From OLB23 sp965230965 (GTDB lineage: Bacteria > Patescibacteriota > Microgenomatia > UBA1406 > HO2-37-13b), in contig OZ246401.1 in the NCBI GenBank assembly GCA_965230965.1, positions 558,001 through 622,000 on the forward strand: a stretch of 64,000 nt of DNA. Reading direction: 5' to 3'. Below the pieces are notes generated by a model. The model had not been told where the DNA came from. It was given only the letters and a program-made list of their open reading frames with translations, and did no database searches. Below are positions 15,616 through 22,409 of this stretch, one piece after another (position 1 is the stretch's first letter; the number at the start of each line of letters is the position of its first letter). The position numbers and the translations under genes are program-made.

Positions 15616-16437
15616 ATGTTCGACACACACTGCCATCTCAATTTCAGCCGTTTTAAGAAAAATGTTGATGAAGTTGTAGATGCTGCAATAAATACGGGCG
15701 TGAAGAGTATGGTAATTCCTGGAACCGATATTCAGAGTTCGCGAAAAGCAATCGAATTAGCCCAAAAATACGCTCAAAACGGCCTTGATATATGGGCTGC
15801 CGTAGGTATTCATCCACACCATGTATATGAGCATAAAGAAGATTCTGATGAGTTAGCGGAGCTCGAGAAGCTTTTGAATGAAGATCGGGTTGTGGCAGTG
15901 GGTGAAATTGGCCTGGATAGGCATCAATATGAGCAGACAAAATATGAGGAATATCATATTGATGAGCGCTTTATTGAAGCGCAAAAAAAGCTGTTTCAAG
16001 CTCAATTTGAACTTGCGATTAGGCACAAAAAATCACTTATTATGCACAATCGTGAGGCTAAAGATGAACTTCTGCCTTTGGTGCGGGAATTATGGGATCC
16101 GAGCTTAAAAGGAAGGGCGGTTTTGCATTGTTGTGAACCTGATCTTGAACTTTTAGCTTTTGCAAAGGAGCTCGGCTTATACTTGGGAGTTGATGGCGAT
16201 CTTACCTACTGGGCTGAAAAACAGGAGTTTATTAAACAAGTGTCGCTTGAAATGTTGGTGATAGAGACTGATGCGCCGTTTTTACTTCCCGAACCTCTAA
16301 AAAGTCAAAAATTGTACCCAAATGTGCCGGCAAATGTGGTTTTGGTGGCAGAAAAAGTAGCTGAACTCAAGGGAGAAACGCTTGAACGTGTAGCTGAGGC
16401 TACAACTGCGAATGCGAGGGCTTTGTTTGGACTTTGA
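15616..16437 (+). CDS. tatD: TatD-family metal-dependent DNase/hydrolase
   Basis: 273 residues. The amidohydrolase-type barrel shows MFDTHCHLNF (two metal-binding His), VGEIGLD (metal-binding Glu), IMHNREA (His), LHCCEP in place of the usual HCF, and IETDAPFL (Asp). TatD proteins are 3'-5' DNases implicated in DNA repair and turnover. No neighbour-based specialisation is visible. Confidence 0.9.
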   Translation: MFDTHCHLNFSRFKKNVDEVVDAAINTGVKSMVIPGTDIQSSRKAIELAQKYAQNGLDIWAAVGIHPHHVYEHKEDSDELAELEKLLNEDRVVAVGEIGLDRHQYEQTKYEEYHIDERFIEAQKKLFQAQFELAIRHKKSLIMHNREAKDELLPLVRELWDPSLKGRAVLHCCEPDLELLAFAKELGLYLGVDGDLTYWAEKQEFIKQVSLEMLVIETDAPFLLPEPLKSQKLYPNVPANVVLVAEKVAELKGETLERVAEATTANARALFGL

Positions 16438-16439
16438 GC

Positions 16440-16503
16440 TTGACTTCTCCACAAAAAAGGCCTATAATATTAACCGCATAGGTGGCACCTGCCTCTCAGG
16501 TGC
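16440..16503 (+). promoter_or_regulatory. Promoter and leader hairpin of the double zinc-ribbon cassette
   Basis: TTGACT (16440-16445), 17-base spacer, TATAAT (16463-16468): a near-consensus sigma-70 promoter. The leader then forms GCACCTG-cctct-CAGGTGC (16485-16503). The next cassette uses almost the same block. Confidence 0.8.
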
Positions 16504-16527
16504 ACGCTCATTTTCAGGAGGCTCGTT

Positions 16528-16668
16528 ATGCTCCGGTTCGCAATGTGGTTCTGGGCACAAATACCCAACCCGACATACAAGTGTCGGGACTGCGGTCAGA
16601 GCTATCTCGCACCGCCTACCACAGGCCGTTGCATAGTATGCGGTGGCATCATCATTATGTCCAAGTAG
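16528..16668 (+). CDS. Orphan 46-residue zinc-ribbon protein (GC-rich cassette, first cistron)
   Basis: CAGGAGG seven bases upstream fixes the start. A hydrophobic aromatic N-terminus (MLRFAMWFWA) precedes a rubredoxin-like knuckle pair: YKCRDCG and RCIVCGG (C-x2-C, 14 residues, C-x2-C). It ends in a short hydrophobic strand. Such four-Cys ribbons bind one zinc and are common in nucleic-acid or protein binding, but no family is assigned. Too short for most gene finders. A hairpin (16668-16680) joins its stop to the start of the next ORF. Confidence 0.65.
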   Translation: MLRFAMWFWAQIPNPTYKCRDCGQSYLAPPTTGRCIVCGGIIIMSK

Positions 16669-16676
16669 CATCTCCG

Positions 16677-16847
16677 ATGCCTGACCAGATGGAAGAGTGG
16701 AAAGAAGCTCTTGACCAACCCAGCCTCAAGCAGTCTTCGACTGCCCCCTTGCAGTGTATCAAATGTGGAATGCCTCCTACGGAGGCTGACCAAATTCGAT
16801 GCCAGTGCGGTGGAAAGTTGGTCATCACGAGAGCCAAGAAGGAGTAG
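16677..16847 (+). CDS. Orphan 56-residue zinc-ribbon protein (GC-rich cassette, second cistron)
   Basis: Starts eight bases after the previous stop. The helical acidic N-terminus (MPDQMEEWKEALDQ) is followed by LQCIKCG and RCQCGGKLVI (C-x2-C and C-x-C), again a ribbon-like metal site, and a basic tail TRAKKE. Its ATG lies in the 3' arm of a small hairpin whose 5' arm begins at the preceding stop, so translation is probably coupled. Family not recognised. Confidence 0.62.
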   Translation: MPDQMEEWKEALDQPSLKQSSTAPLQCIKCGMPPTEADQIRCQCGGKLVITRAKKE

Positions 16848-16900
16848 CGGCCGTTTTCCGCTACGAAGGGTTGCCCCGGCCTGGCCGGGGCGCCCTTAAT
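16845..16900 (+). terminator. Stop-codon hairpin and terminator of the double zinc-ribbon cassette
   Basis: TAGCGG (16845-16850, the stop codon itself) pairs with CCGCTA (16858-16863). The terminator proper is GCCCCGG with CCGGGGC (16873-16879 and 16885-16891). Confidence 0.72.
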
Positions 16901-16931
16901 TCATCTTCTTTAAACTTCTTTAATCCCCGGT

Positions 16932-16992
16932 TTGACTTCCATCAATATAAGCCTATAATATTAGCAAGCATTGTGGTACCTGCATTCAGGTA
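16932..16992 (+). promoter_or_regulatory. Promoter and leader hairpin of the third zinc-ribbon cassette
   Basis: TTGACT (16932-16937), 16-base spacer, TATAAT (16954-16959). The leader hairpin is TACCTG-catt-CAGGTA (16977-16992). The blocks TTGACTTC and GCCTATAATATTA are shared with the preceding cassette. Confidence 0.78.
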
Positions 16993-17025
16993 TATGGTCC
17001 TTTTCGTTAAAGTGAGGTTTAGAGA

Positions 17026-17262
17026 ATGCCATATCCGGGCTGGTCAGCAAGAAGCGGTTTTCGACCACTCTTCGGTGATGGTGATGAGCGCGGTGGCGCT
17101 CCATCGCCGTTGCCTCCGGTAGTCACTGGGAGGCAGGCGGCAACCCCATCCGGGGAAGCCGAGGCCAAGCCGGCAACCACAACCTGTTCGGGTTGTGGAG
17201 CGGAGTACGAATCTTTGCCGCCCAATGGGCGGTGCGACACGTGCGACGAGCCTATGCCCTGA
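17026..17262 (+). CDS. Orphan 78-residue protein with a C-terminal zinc ribbon (GC-rich cassette)
   Basis: GTGAGG eight bases before the ATG. The first ~45 residues are Gly/Pro/Ser-rich and look disordered (MPYPGWSARSGFRPLFGDGD). The C-terminal 25 residues carry CSGCGAEYESLPPNGRCDTC, a C-x2-C / C-x2-C ribbon close in spacing to that of the 46-residue protein 0.5 kb away. It may share an origin with the neighbouring zinc-ribbon cassette, since their promoters match as well. Function unknown. Confidence 0.62.
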   Translation: MPYPGWSARSGFRPLFGDGDERGGAPSPLPPVVTGRQAATPSGEAEAKPATTTCSGCGAEYESLPPNGRCDTCDEPMP

Positions 17263-17320
17263 GTGGCATCGGTCTCGCACGAGACTCCCGGCGGCAGTGC
17301 CGCCGGGAGTCTTCTTTTCT
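17254..17320 (+). terminator. Stop-codon hairpin and 15-bp terminator of the third zinc-ribbon cassette
   Basis: ATGCC (17254-17258) and GGCAT (17265-17269) place the TGA stop in a 6-base loop. The terminator has a perfect 15-bp stem, 17282-17296 with 17298-17312, followed by a T-rich run. A GTCTC/GAGAC stem at 17272-17285 would compete with it. Confidence 0.78.
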
Positions 17321-17328
17321 AAATAGTT

Positions 17329-18420
17329 TTATGCAGATACTTTGAAGTCAACAACATCGCCATCTTTCATTTCATAGTCCTTCCCACCCAACGTTATCTT
17401 CCCAGCCTCACGTGCTTTGACCCAACCACCAAGCTCAATAAATGTTGCATATTGCACAACTTCAGCCTTGATAAAGTGTTTTTCAAAATCAGTATGGATA
17501 GTCCCTGCTGCTTGTGGGGCAAGTGTACCTTTTTGAATTGTCCAAGCCCTGGCTTCGATTTTTCCTCCAGTCAAAAATGAGATTAATCCAAGTGAGTCGT
17601 ATGCCTCTTTCACAAGCCGATCAAGGCCGGATTTTTCTAAATTATATGTCGCAAGATACTCAACTTGTTCTTCAGGTTCTAACACAGAAAGCTCCTGTTC
17701 AAGTTTCGCGCACAAATAAAGATATGAATTGTTAGGTTTTTTTAATGTTTCGAGAAGATTCTTTATTTTTTCTTGTGTCCTTGCAGGATCCATAAGCTGA
17801 GGCTCTGAGACATTGAAAAGAAAAAGCACAGGTTTTAACGATAAAAGGTTAAATTGCTTCATGTGTTCTTTCTGGTCATCGTTGAGTTCAAGATCTCGCG
17901 CAGATTGTCCTTGATTTAATCTTTCTTTCACAAATTGTATTGTTTCCCATGCTGCTTTTTCTTCTTTTTGTGCATTTGGTCGTGGTTCGCGTTGTTTATC
18001 AAGGGTAGAGAGATCAGCGAGAATAAGCTCCGTCTCGATTGTTTCTATATCTTGTTGTGGGTTTGCTACTTCATCCACATGAGTGATATTTTTATCCTCA
18101 AAGAGCCGCACAACATGGACAATTAATGATGTTTCACGAATATGTGACAAGAATTTATTACCTAAGCCAGCCCCTTCTGAAGCCCCGCGTACTAATCCTG
18201 CAATATCGTAAAATTCTACAGCTGCGGGGACAATTTTTTCTGTTTCAACAACTGCTGCGAGCTTTGCGAGTCGCTCATCGGGAACCTCAATAATGCCAAC
18301 ATTTGGTTCGATAGTACAAAAGGGGTAGTTGGCCACATCAGCAACCTGCTTTTTTAAAAGCGCATTAAAAAGAGTTGATTTACCAACATTGGGAAGCCCC
18401 ACAATTCCTACCTTTAGCAT
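17329..18420 (-). CDS. ychF: YchF/OLA1-family ATPase
   Basis: Ribosome-associated Obg-family P-loop protein that prefers ATP. 363 residues. G1 is GLPNVGKS (residues 7-14), with DIAGLVRGASEGAGLGNKFL as G3/switch region and LFNVSEP in place of NKxD (the YchF hallmark). A coiled-coil insertion lies in the middle, and a C-terminal TGS domain ends in AGKITLGGKDYEMKDGDVVDF. Full length. A TATAAT box lies seven bases before the ATG, so the gene is leaderless. Confidence 0.95.
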   Translation of the reverse strand: MLKVGIVGLPNVGKSTLFNALLKKQVADVANYPFCTIEPNVGIIEVPDERLAKLAAVVETEKIVPAAVEFYDIAGLVRGASEGAGLGNKFLSHIRETSLIVHVVRLFEDKNITHVDEVANPQQDIETIETELILADLSTLDKQREPRPNAQKEEKAAWETIQFVKERLNQGQSARDLELNDDQKEHMKQFNLLSLKPVLFLFNVSEPQLMDPARTQEKIKNLLETLKKPNNSYLYLCAKLEQELSVLEPEEQVEYLATYNLEKSGLDRLVKEAYDSLGLISFLTGGKIEARAWTIQKGTLAPQAAGTIHTDFEKHFIKAEVVQYATFIELGGWVKAREAGKITLGGKDYEMKDGDVVDFKVSA

Positions 18421-18427
18421 GGGTTGA

Positions 18428-18433
18428 ATTATA
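18428..18433 (-). promoter_or_regulatory. -10 box of ychF, leaderless
   Basis: TATAAT on the minus strand, seven bases upstream of the ATG at 18420, preceded by TTGT. Confidence 0.6.
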
Positions 18434-18476
18434 ACAAATGCTATACTTAATCTATTACAAGTTCATATTTACTCGT

Positions 18477-18947
18477 ATGAACAAGAATACCTTCCTCTTA
18501 ATCGTTTTAGCAATTCTCGTAGTCGGCGGCGGATACTGGTACATGAAATCTAAAAATACAGCAGGCATGATGTCTGGCAGTAAGGAAGGTGCTGCGGTAG
18601 TTACCGAAGCCCCAGTACAAATGATGCAGGTTGACCTCGCTGAACAGCCAAACAGTGCAGTGAAACAAAAAGGCACAGCCATACTCGAAGAAAAAGACGG
18701 AAAAGTTGTCGTAACAGTTTCTGTTGAGCCAGGAACAAAGGTTGCACAACCCGCACATATTCACAGTGGAGCATGTCCAACACCAGGCGATGTGGTCTAT
18801 CCACTCTCAAATGTTGTTGATGGGAAGTCAACAACAACGCTCGATGTGACCATGGCTGATTTAAAGGCACAAATGCCACTTGTCATCAATGTCCACAAGA
18901 GTCAAGCCGAAGCCAAGGTATATACCGCCTGCGGTGATTTGAAGTAA
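18477..18947 (+). CDS. Anchored extracellular protein with a CHRD/SOD-like HIH motif
   Basis: 156 residues. Membrane segment at about 5-24 (FLLIVLAILVVGGGYWYM), then a soluble beta-rich domain with PAHIHSGACPTPGDVVYPL and a late NVHKSQ. The HIH-x-G arrangement recalls CHRD domains and Cu/Zn-SOD-like folds, in which the His residues bind metal. Here catalytic use is unproven. The start at the second Met (MNKNTF) is preferred because the longer frame adds an unlikely hydrophobic leader overlapping the ychF promoter. Confidence 0.62.
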   Translation: MNKNTFLLIVLAILVVGGGYWYMKSKNTAGMMSGSKEGAAVVTEAPVQMMQVDLAEQPNSAVKQKGTAILEEKDGKVVVTVSVEPGTKVAQPAHIHSGACPTPGDVVYPLSNVVDGKSTTTLDVTMADLKAQMPLVINVHKSQAEAKVYTACGDLK

Positions 18948-18950
18948 GGC

Positions 18951-19005
18951 TTTGGTATAATTAGAGCCACGTAACAACGTGCCACACATTAGGAACGTGT
19001 GTTCC
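18951..19005 (+). promoter_or_regulatory. Extended -10 promoter and double leader hairpin of the 72-residue cassette
   Basis: TTTGG-TATAAT (18951-18961). Two leader hairpins follow at once: CACGT-aaca-ACGTG (18968-18981) and GGAAC-gtgt-GTTCC (18992-19005). Confidence 0.68.
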
Positions 19006-19045
19006 TTGGGGAATGTTGTGGTTGCACGGGAAATCGGAGGCAGAC

Positions 19046-19264
19046 ATGTCGGCTGACGTTCAAGTGGCTTCCTCGGAGCATTGGGGAATGCCTTATGAAG
19101 TTTGGCGACGTCCAAATGGTACCCGATACATCAAGATCAACCCAGCGGATGTTGCTTCCCAGGCGCTTCAGGGCGTCCAGCTTACCGAGATAATGGAAAT
19201 CGGTGATGCGGAAGATGCCTCTAGCGTCGTCGCGGGACCTTTCCGGGGCTCAGTCTGGGACTGA
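19046..19264 (+). CDS. Orphan 72-residue protein (GC-rich cassette)
   Basis: CGGAGG precedes the ATG by six bases. The sequence opens MSADVQVASSEHWGMPYEVW and continues with RRPNGTRYIKINPADVAS, a beta-hairpin-like stretch, then a helix (QALQGVQLTEIMEIGDAED) and an aromatic C-terminus. It looks like a small folded domain, but no family is recognised. The G+C-rich coding sequence sits between the AT-rich CHRD-like and dus genes. Confidence 0.6.
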   Translation: MSADVQVASSEHWGMPYEVWRRPNGTRYIKINPADVASQALQGVQLTEIMEIGDAEDASSVVAGPFRGSVWD

Positions 19265-19320
19265 CGGTTCCCACAATGCCGTCAAAGATGGAGCCGGCCC
19301 CCACGGCTCCTACTTTCTTT
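19262..19320 (+). terminator. Stop-codon hairpin and terminator of the 72-residue cassette
   Basis: TGACGG (19262-19267, starting with the stop codon TGA) pairs with CCGTCA (19279-19284). GGAGCCG (19290-19296) pairs with CGGCTCC (19304-19310), followed by a T-rich run. Confidence 0.72.
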
Positions 19321-19329
19321 ATAGATATT

Positions 19330-20295
19330 ATGAGCAAGAAAAATTTTTGGAAGGAACTTCCTAAACCCATTTTTGTCCAGGCCCCCATGGAAGATGTTAC
19401 CGATACGGTATTTCGACAGATGCTTTTGAAGTCTGGTTGCCCCGATGTATTCTTCACAGAATTTACTAATGTTGACGGTATGTTTTCTGAGGGAAGAGAT
19501 TTGGTGATGCAGCGGTTGAAGTTTTCGAAAGGAGAAACGCCTATTGTTGCGCAGATTTGGGGGAGCAAGCCTGAGAATTTTTATAATGCAACGAAATATA
19601 TAAAGGAACAGGGATTTGATGGTGTGGATTTGAATATGGGGTGTCCTCAAAAGGACGTGATTAAAAAGGGTTTGTGTGCGGCGCTAATTGAGAATAGGGA
19701 TTTGGCAGCGAAGATTATCCGGGCAACACAAGATGGCGCTGGGGACTTGCCCGTGAGTGTAAAAACGCGCATCGGGATTAAGGAAATTTGTACTGAAGAT
19801 TGGCTAGGATTCCTTATGGGTTTTGATTTGGCCGCATTAATTATTCACGGCCGTACAGTTAAAGAAATGTCTGCAGTGCCTGCACACTGGGATGAGATTG
19901 GGAAGGCTGTGAAAATTAAGACCGTGTCTTCTTCAGGATCGCGCCCGATTATTATTGGGAATGGCGATGTAAAATCGCGTGAGGATGGTATGGAAAAGAT
20001 TGAGAAATATGGAGTTGATGGCGTCATGATAGGCCGTGGGATACTTGAAAATCCTTGGGTTTTTAATATGGAAGCGAAGGAGCGAAGTATGGCGGAGCGG
20101 ATTAATATGTATGCGGAACACGTTCTCTTGCATCAAGAGACGTGGGGAAATACGAAGCATTTTGATCGGCTGAAAAAGTATATGAAGATGTATATTCGTG
20201 ATTTTGCAGGTTCATCTGAATTGCGTGCGGAAATTGTTGAATGTCGTGATGCGGAGTCGTTATTAGACTTGCTTAAAAAGACGGCACGATCTTGA
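19330..20295 (+). CDS. dus: tRNA-dihydrouridine synthase
   Basis: FMN enzyme that reduces uridines in tRNA D-loops. 321 residues from the ATG at 19330; the longer frame would read through the preceding terminator. Landmarks: PIFVQAPMEDVTD, DLNMGCPQKDVIKKGLCAAL (catalytic Cys), SVKTRIGI, IIHGRTVKEMS and IIIGNGDVKSREDG. A REP repeat supplies the codons for KTVSSSGSRP before the GNGD loop, and another supplies the last codons (TARS) and the stop. The encoded insert lies in a variable surface loop, so the enzyme is probably intact. Confidence 0.92.
   Translation: MSKKNFWKELPKPIFVQAPMEDVTDTVFRQMLLKSGCPDVFFTEFTNVDGMFSEGRDLVMQRLKFSKGETPIVAQIWGSKPENFYNATKYIKEQGFDGVDLNMGCPQKDVIKKGLCAALIENRDLAAKIIRATQDGAGDLPVSVKTRIGIKEICTEDWLGFLMGFDLAALIIHGRTVKEMSAVPAHWDEIGKAVKIKTVSSSGSRPIIIGNGDVKSREDGMEKIEKYGVDGVMIGRGILENPWVFNMEAKERSMAERINMYAEHVLLHQETWGNTKHFDRLKKYMKMYIRDFAGSSELRAEIVECRDAESLLDLLKKTARS
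19918..19946 (-). repeat. REP-like dispersed repeat (copy 5), inside dus
   Basis: AAGACCGTGTCTTCTTCAGG continues into a GATCGCGCCC arm. Same unit as copy 3 but embedded in coding sequence and read in frame. Confidence 0.7.
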
Positions 20296-20310
20296 AGAAG
20301 ACACGGTCTT
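20283..20310 (+). repeat. REP-like dispersed repeat (copy 6), at the dus stop codon
   Basis: GGCACGATCTTGAAGAAGAC followed by ACGGTCTT. The TGA stop of dus lies within it. Opposite orientation to copy 5. Confidence 0.75.
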
Positions 20311-20509
20311 ATTCTATAAATATCAGAGATAGTACCAAGGACATGAGGATTCCGGTTTCAATTGAATGCATATAATATCCCATGGCACCTCCGAGAACAA
20401 AGATGCCAATCATTTGAAAAAGGCCAAAATTATTCGGACTTGTGTTGAAGGCCATGTGCCAGAACATGATGATGCCAGCCGAAACGATGGCATACGTCAT
20501 TATATCCAT
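20309..20509 (-). CDS. Small two-helix membrane protein
   Basis: 66 residues with hydrophobic helices at about 5-21 and 29-64, the second broken by a Gly/Tyr-containing turn (GAMGYYMHSIETG). It overlaps the 3' end of the glycosyltransferase gene upstream by ten bases, so it is probably co-translated with it. No family assigned. Similar in size to the 66-67 residue members of the two membrane-gene pairs at 25.8 and 29.6 kb, although sequence likeness is weak. Confidence 0.5.
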   Translation of the reverse strand: MDIMTYAIVSAGIIMFWHMAFNTSPNNFGLFQMIGIFVLGGAMGYYMHSIETGILMSLVLSLIFIE

Positions 20510-21525
20510 AGGATTTCTTTAATTTTTTTTGTAAATGCTTCTGGTTTAAATTTTTGTGCTCTTTTATATGCATTTGCTGCAAGCTCTTTTGCATAATCCT
20601 TATCTTCTTTTAGTCGCACGATTTTTTCTGCAATTGAATGTGCATCATCAGGTTGAGCAAAGAGTGCTGCGCCATCGGCAATTTCATTAAAGACAGAAAT
20701 GTCACTTAATATGGATGGGCATTTTTGACTTGAGGCCTCGAGATAGGATAAACCAAAACCCTCGTCGCGGGATACGAGTATGTTGCACAGCGCCTTTTTA
20801 TAGTACGCGACGAGATCTTCATCGGATACATATCCGGGGAAGACGAAGTTGTCATCTTGTGCGACTTCTTTTTTAAAAGCTTTAAATTCTGCGCGCTCTG
20901 GATGTTCCAGATCGGTGTATTCTTCTGTGAATGCCTTGCCGATAAATACACCTTTGATCTGCGCAATTTTTAATGCGCGCGCAATGTTTACAATATTTTT
21001 ATTCCAATTTATGTCGCCGACATAGACACAAAAGGGAAGATTAGGAATATCGGTTTGATTCGATTTTATCTTTTTAGAATCTTCAGATTTTTCAAAGAAA
21101 AGTTTGCTTGTCGTGAGATGAACAACATGGATACGTTCTGGCTCTATATTCAAATATTGCATAATATCTCGCTTAGATGCCTCGGAAATCGTCAAAATTT
21201 CATCAAAATGCTGCATATTATTGAGATTTTCAATAAGTCCCAGTTTGCCCTTGAAGCCCAGGGGGAATTTGTCGGGATATTTGAAAGGAATAACGTCAAA
21301 AATGGTTAAAATTTGCCTTTTTGTATAGCGTTTTTTGACAACAGCAGGTCGATAGGCATTCCAAAAAGGAATGAGGAGTGTATCATCGTTTTGAACACTG
21401 TGCAGATCAGCTGAAAATGTGGCGTCGTTTTCTAAATTTTCGCGCAGCATTTGTAAAAAGCGGCCGCCACCTCGGTGGGAGCTGTTCGCAGAACCTTGAT
21501 CTGGATCAAAAATAACGACAGACAT
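20500..21525 (-). CDS. GT4-type (GT-B) glycosyltransferase
   Basis: 341 residues. GT-B retaining transferase of the family 4 type: the N-terminal half contains LTIFDVIPFKYPDKF, and the C-terminal half shows VYVGDINWNKNI, VFPGYVSDEDLVAYYKKA and the donor-binding E-x7-E segment DEGFGLSYLEASSQKCPSI. It probably transfers a sugar to a lipid- or polymer-linked glycan at the inner membrane face. It forms a run with the GT2 gene upstream and the small membrane gene downstream. Confidence 0.85.
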   Translation of the reverse strand: MSVVIFDPDQGSANSSHRGGGRFLQMLRENLENDATFSADLHSVQNDDTLLIPFWNAYRPAVVKKRYTKRQILTIFDVIPFKYPDKFPLGFKGKLGLIENLNNMQHFDEILTISEASKRDIMQYLNIEPERIHVVHLTTSKLFFEKSEDSKKIKSNQTDIPNLPFCVYVGDINWNKNIVNIARALKIAQIKGVFIGKAFTEEYTDLEHPERAEFKAFKKEVAQDDNFVFPGYVSDEDLVAYYKKALCNILVSRDEGFGLSYLEASSQKCPSILSDISVFNEIADGAALFAQPDDAHSIAEKIVRLKEDKDYAKELAANAYKRAQKFKPEAFTKKIKEILWI

Positions 21526-21532
21526 GAGTATT

Positions 21533-21538
21533 AGTATA
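21533..21538 (-). promoter_or_regulatory. -10 box of the GT4 gene, leaderless
   Basis: TATACT on the minus strand, seven bases before the ATG at 21525. Confidence 0.5.
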
Positions 21539-21548
21539 CAGGACAGAC

Positions 21549-22361
21549 TTATATACTGAGCTCATACATGCGCATATATGCTACCCAGTAGCGAAGTCCA
21601 GAAAAGAATGAAAAGGCAAGTCCTGGGAAACCATCGACGTAGCCTCGATGGCGAATATAGGTTAAGAGGAACCAATAGTGTGGCATCCAGACACAGTAAT
21701 TGAGAAAATTTAATAAGGAGGGTCGCATGCCATTTTTATACCATTCATCGCCATCAAACTCTGCATATTGTGCCCATTTGCGGAAAAAGGTGACAAGACT
21801 TCTGTAGGGATAATGCAAAAGTGGTTCTTTAAGCATGCCAACTTTTTCATTCACAATGATATTGGCTTTTGTCGTATTTAAATCGTCGACTTGCACCTGA
21901 TCATGGATCGTTTTGACAGGAAAACGGGCATGGTCTTTTTTATAAAGGCGGATTGTATAGTCTGGATATTGCCCGCCTTTGCGCAGCGGCTTATTCATTA
22001 TGTAATTAAGGCGCGGTATCCAGTAGGCAACGATAGCGAGACCTGGTCTTGTTGACACCTGGTCTTGGATTTCTTTTGCAAGCGCCGGTGTCACAATCTC
22101 ATCGGCATCAAGCTCTAATATCCATTCGTTTGTTGCTTTTTCTAGTGCACGCTGCTTATTAATTATGAAATTTGGTGGGTTATCGTAGGTAAAAACTTTG
22201 AGTTTTTTTTCTGTATCGATTGCCTCGACGGCCTTGACCGTATCGTCAGTTGAGGCTGCATCTACAAGCACAATCTCATCAACAAGATCGTAAGCCGATT
22301 TTATTGTGTCGCCAATATGTTTTTCTTCATTGTGGGCGACAATGATCAGTGAAATTGCCAT
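21549..22361 (-). CDS. GT2-type (GT-A) glycosyltransferase
   Basis: 270 residues from the ATG at 22361 (MAISLIIVAHNEEKH), which a TATACT-like box precedes by six bases. GT-A fold signatures: SLIIVAHNEE, LVDAASTDDT (nucleotide Asp) and LELDADEIV (D-x-D metal site). The KdtX/WaaE-like family with TIHDQVQV and HYPYRSLVTFFRKWAQYAEF in the C-terminal half adds sugars to lipid-linked glycans. A REP repeat is encoded in frame at DQVSTRPGL, in a loop just after the catalytic core. Confidence 0.87.
   Translation of the reverse strand: MAISLIIVAHNEEKHIGDTIKSAYDLVDEIVLVDAASTDDTVKAVEAIDTEKKLKVFTYDNPPNFIINKQRALEKATNEWILELDADEIVTPALAKEIQDQVSTRPGLAIVAYWIPRLNYIMNKPLRKGGQYPDYTIRLYKKDHARFPVKTIHDQVQVDDLNTTKANIIVNEKVGMLKEPLLHYPYRSLVTFFRKWAQYAEFDGDEWYKNGMRPSLLNFLNYCVWMPHYWFLLTYIRHRGYVDGFPGLAFSFFSGLRYWVAYMRMYELSI
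22038..22067. repeat. REP-like double half-site (copy 7), inside the GT2 gene
   Basis: GAGACCTGGTCTT, six bases, ACCTGGTCTTG. The same double structure occurs at 32965-32993 next to the RAYT stop codon. Confidence 0.68.
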
Positions 22362-22409
22362 GATATAAGTATAAAACACAACGTGTATATATGTAGCATA
22401 ATAGAAGCT

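Noticed and set aside
19276..19330. Upstream-extended start for dus
   Set aside because: The extra codons read through the terminator hairpin of the preceding cassette; MSKKNFWKE at 19330 is the natural N-terminus.
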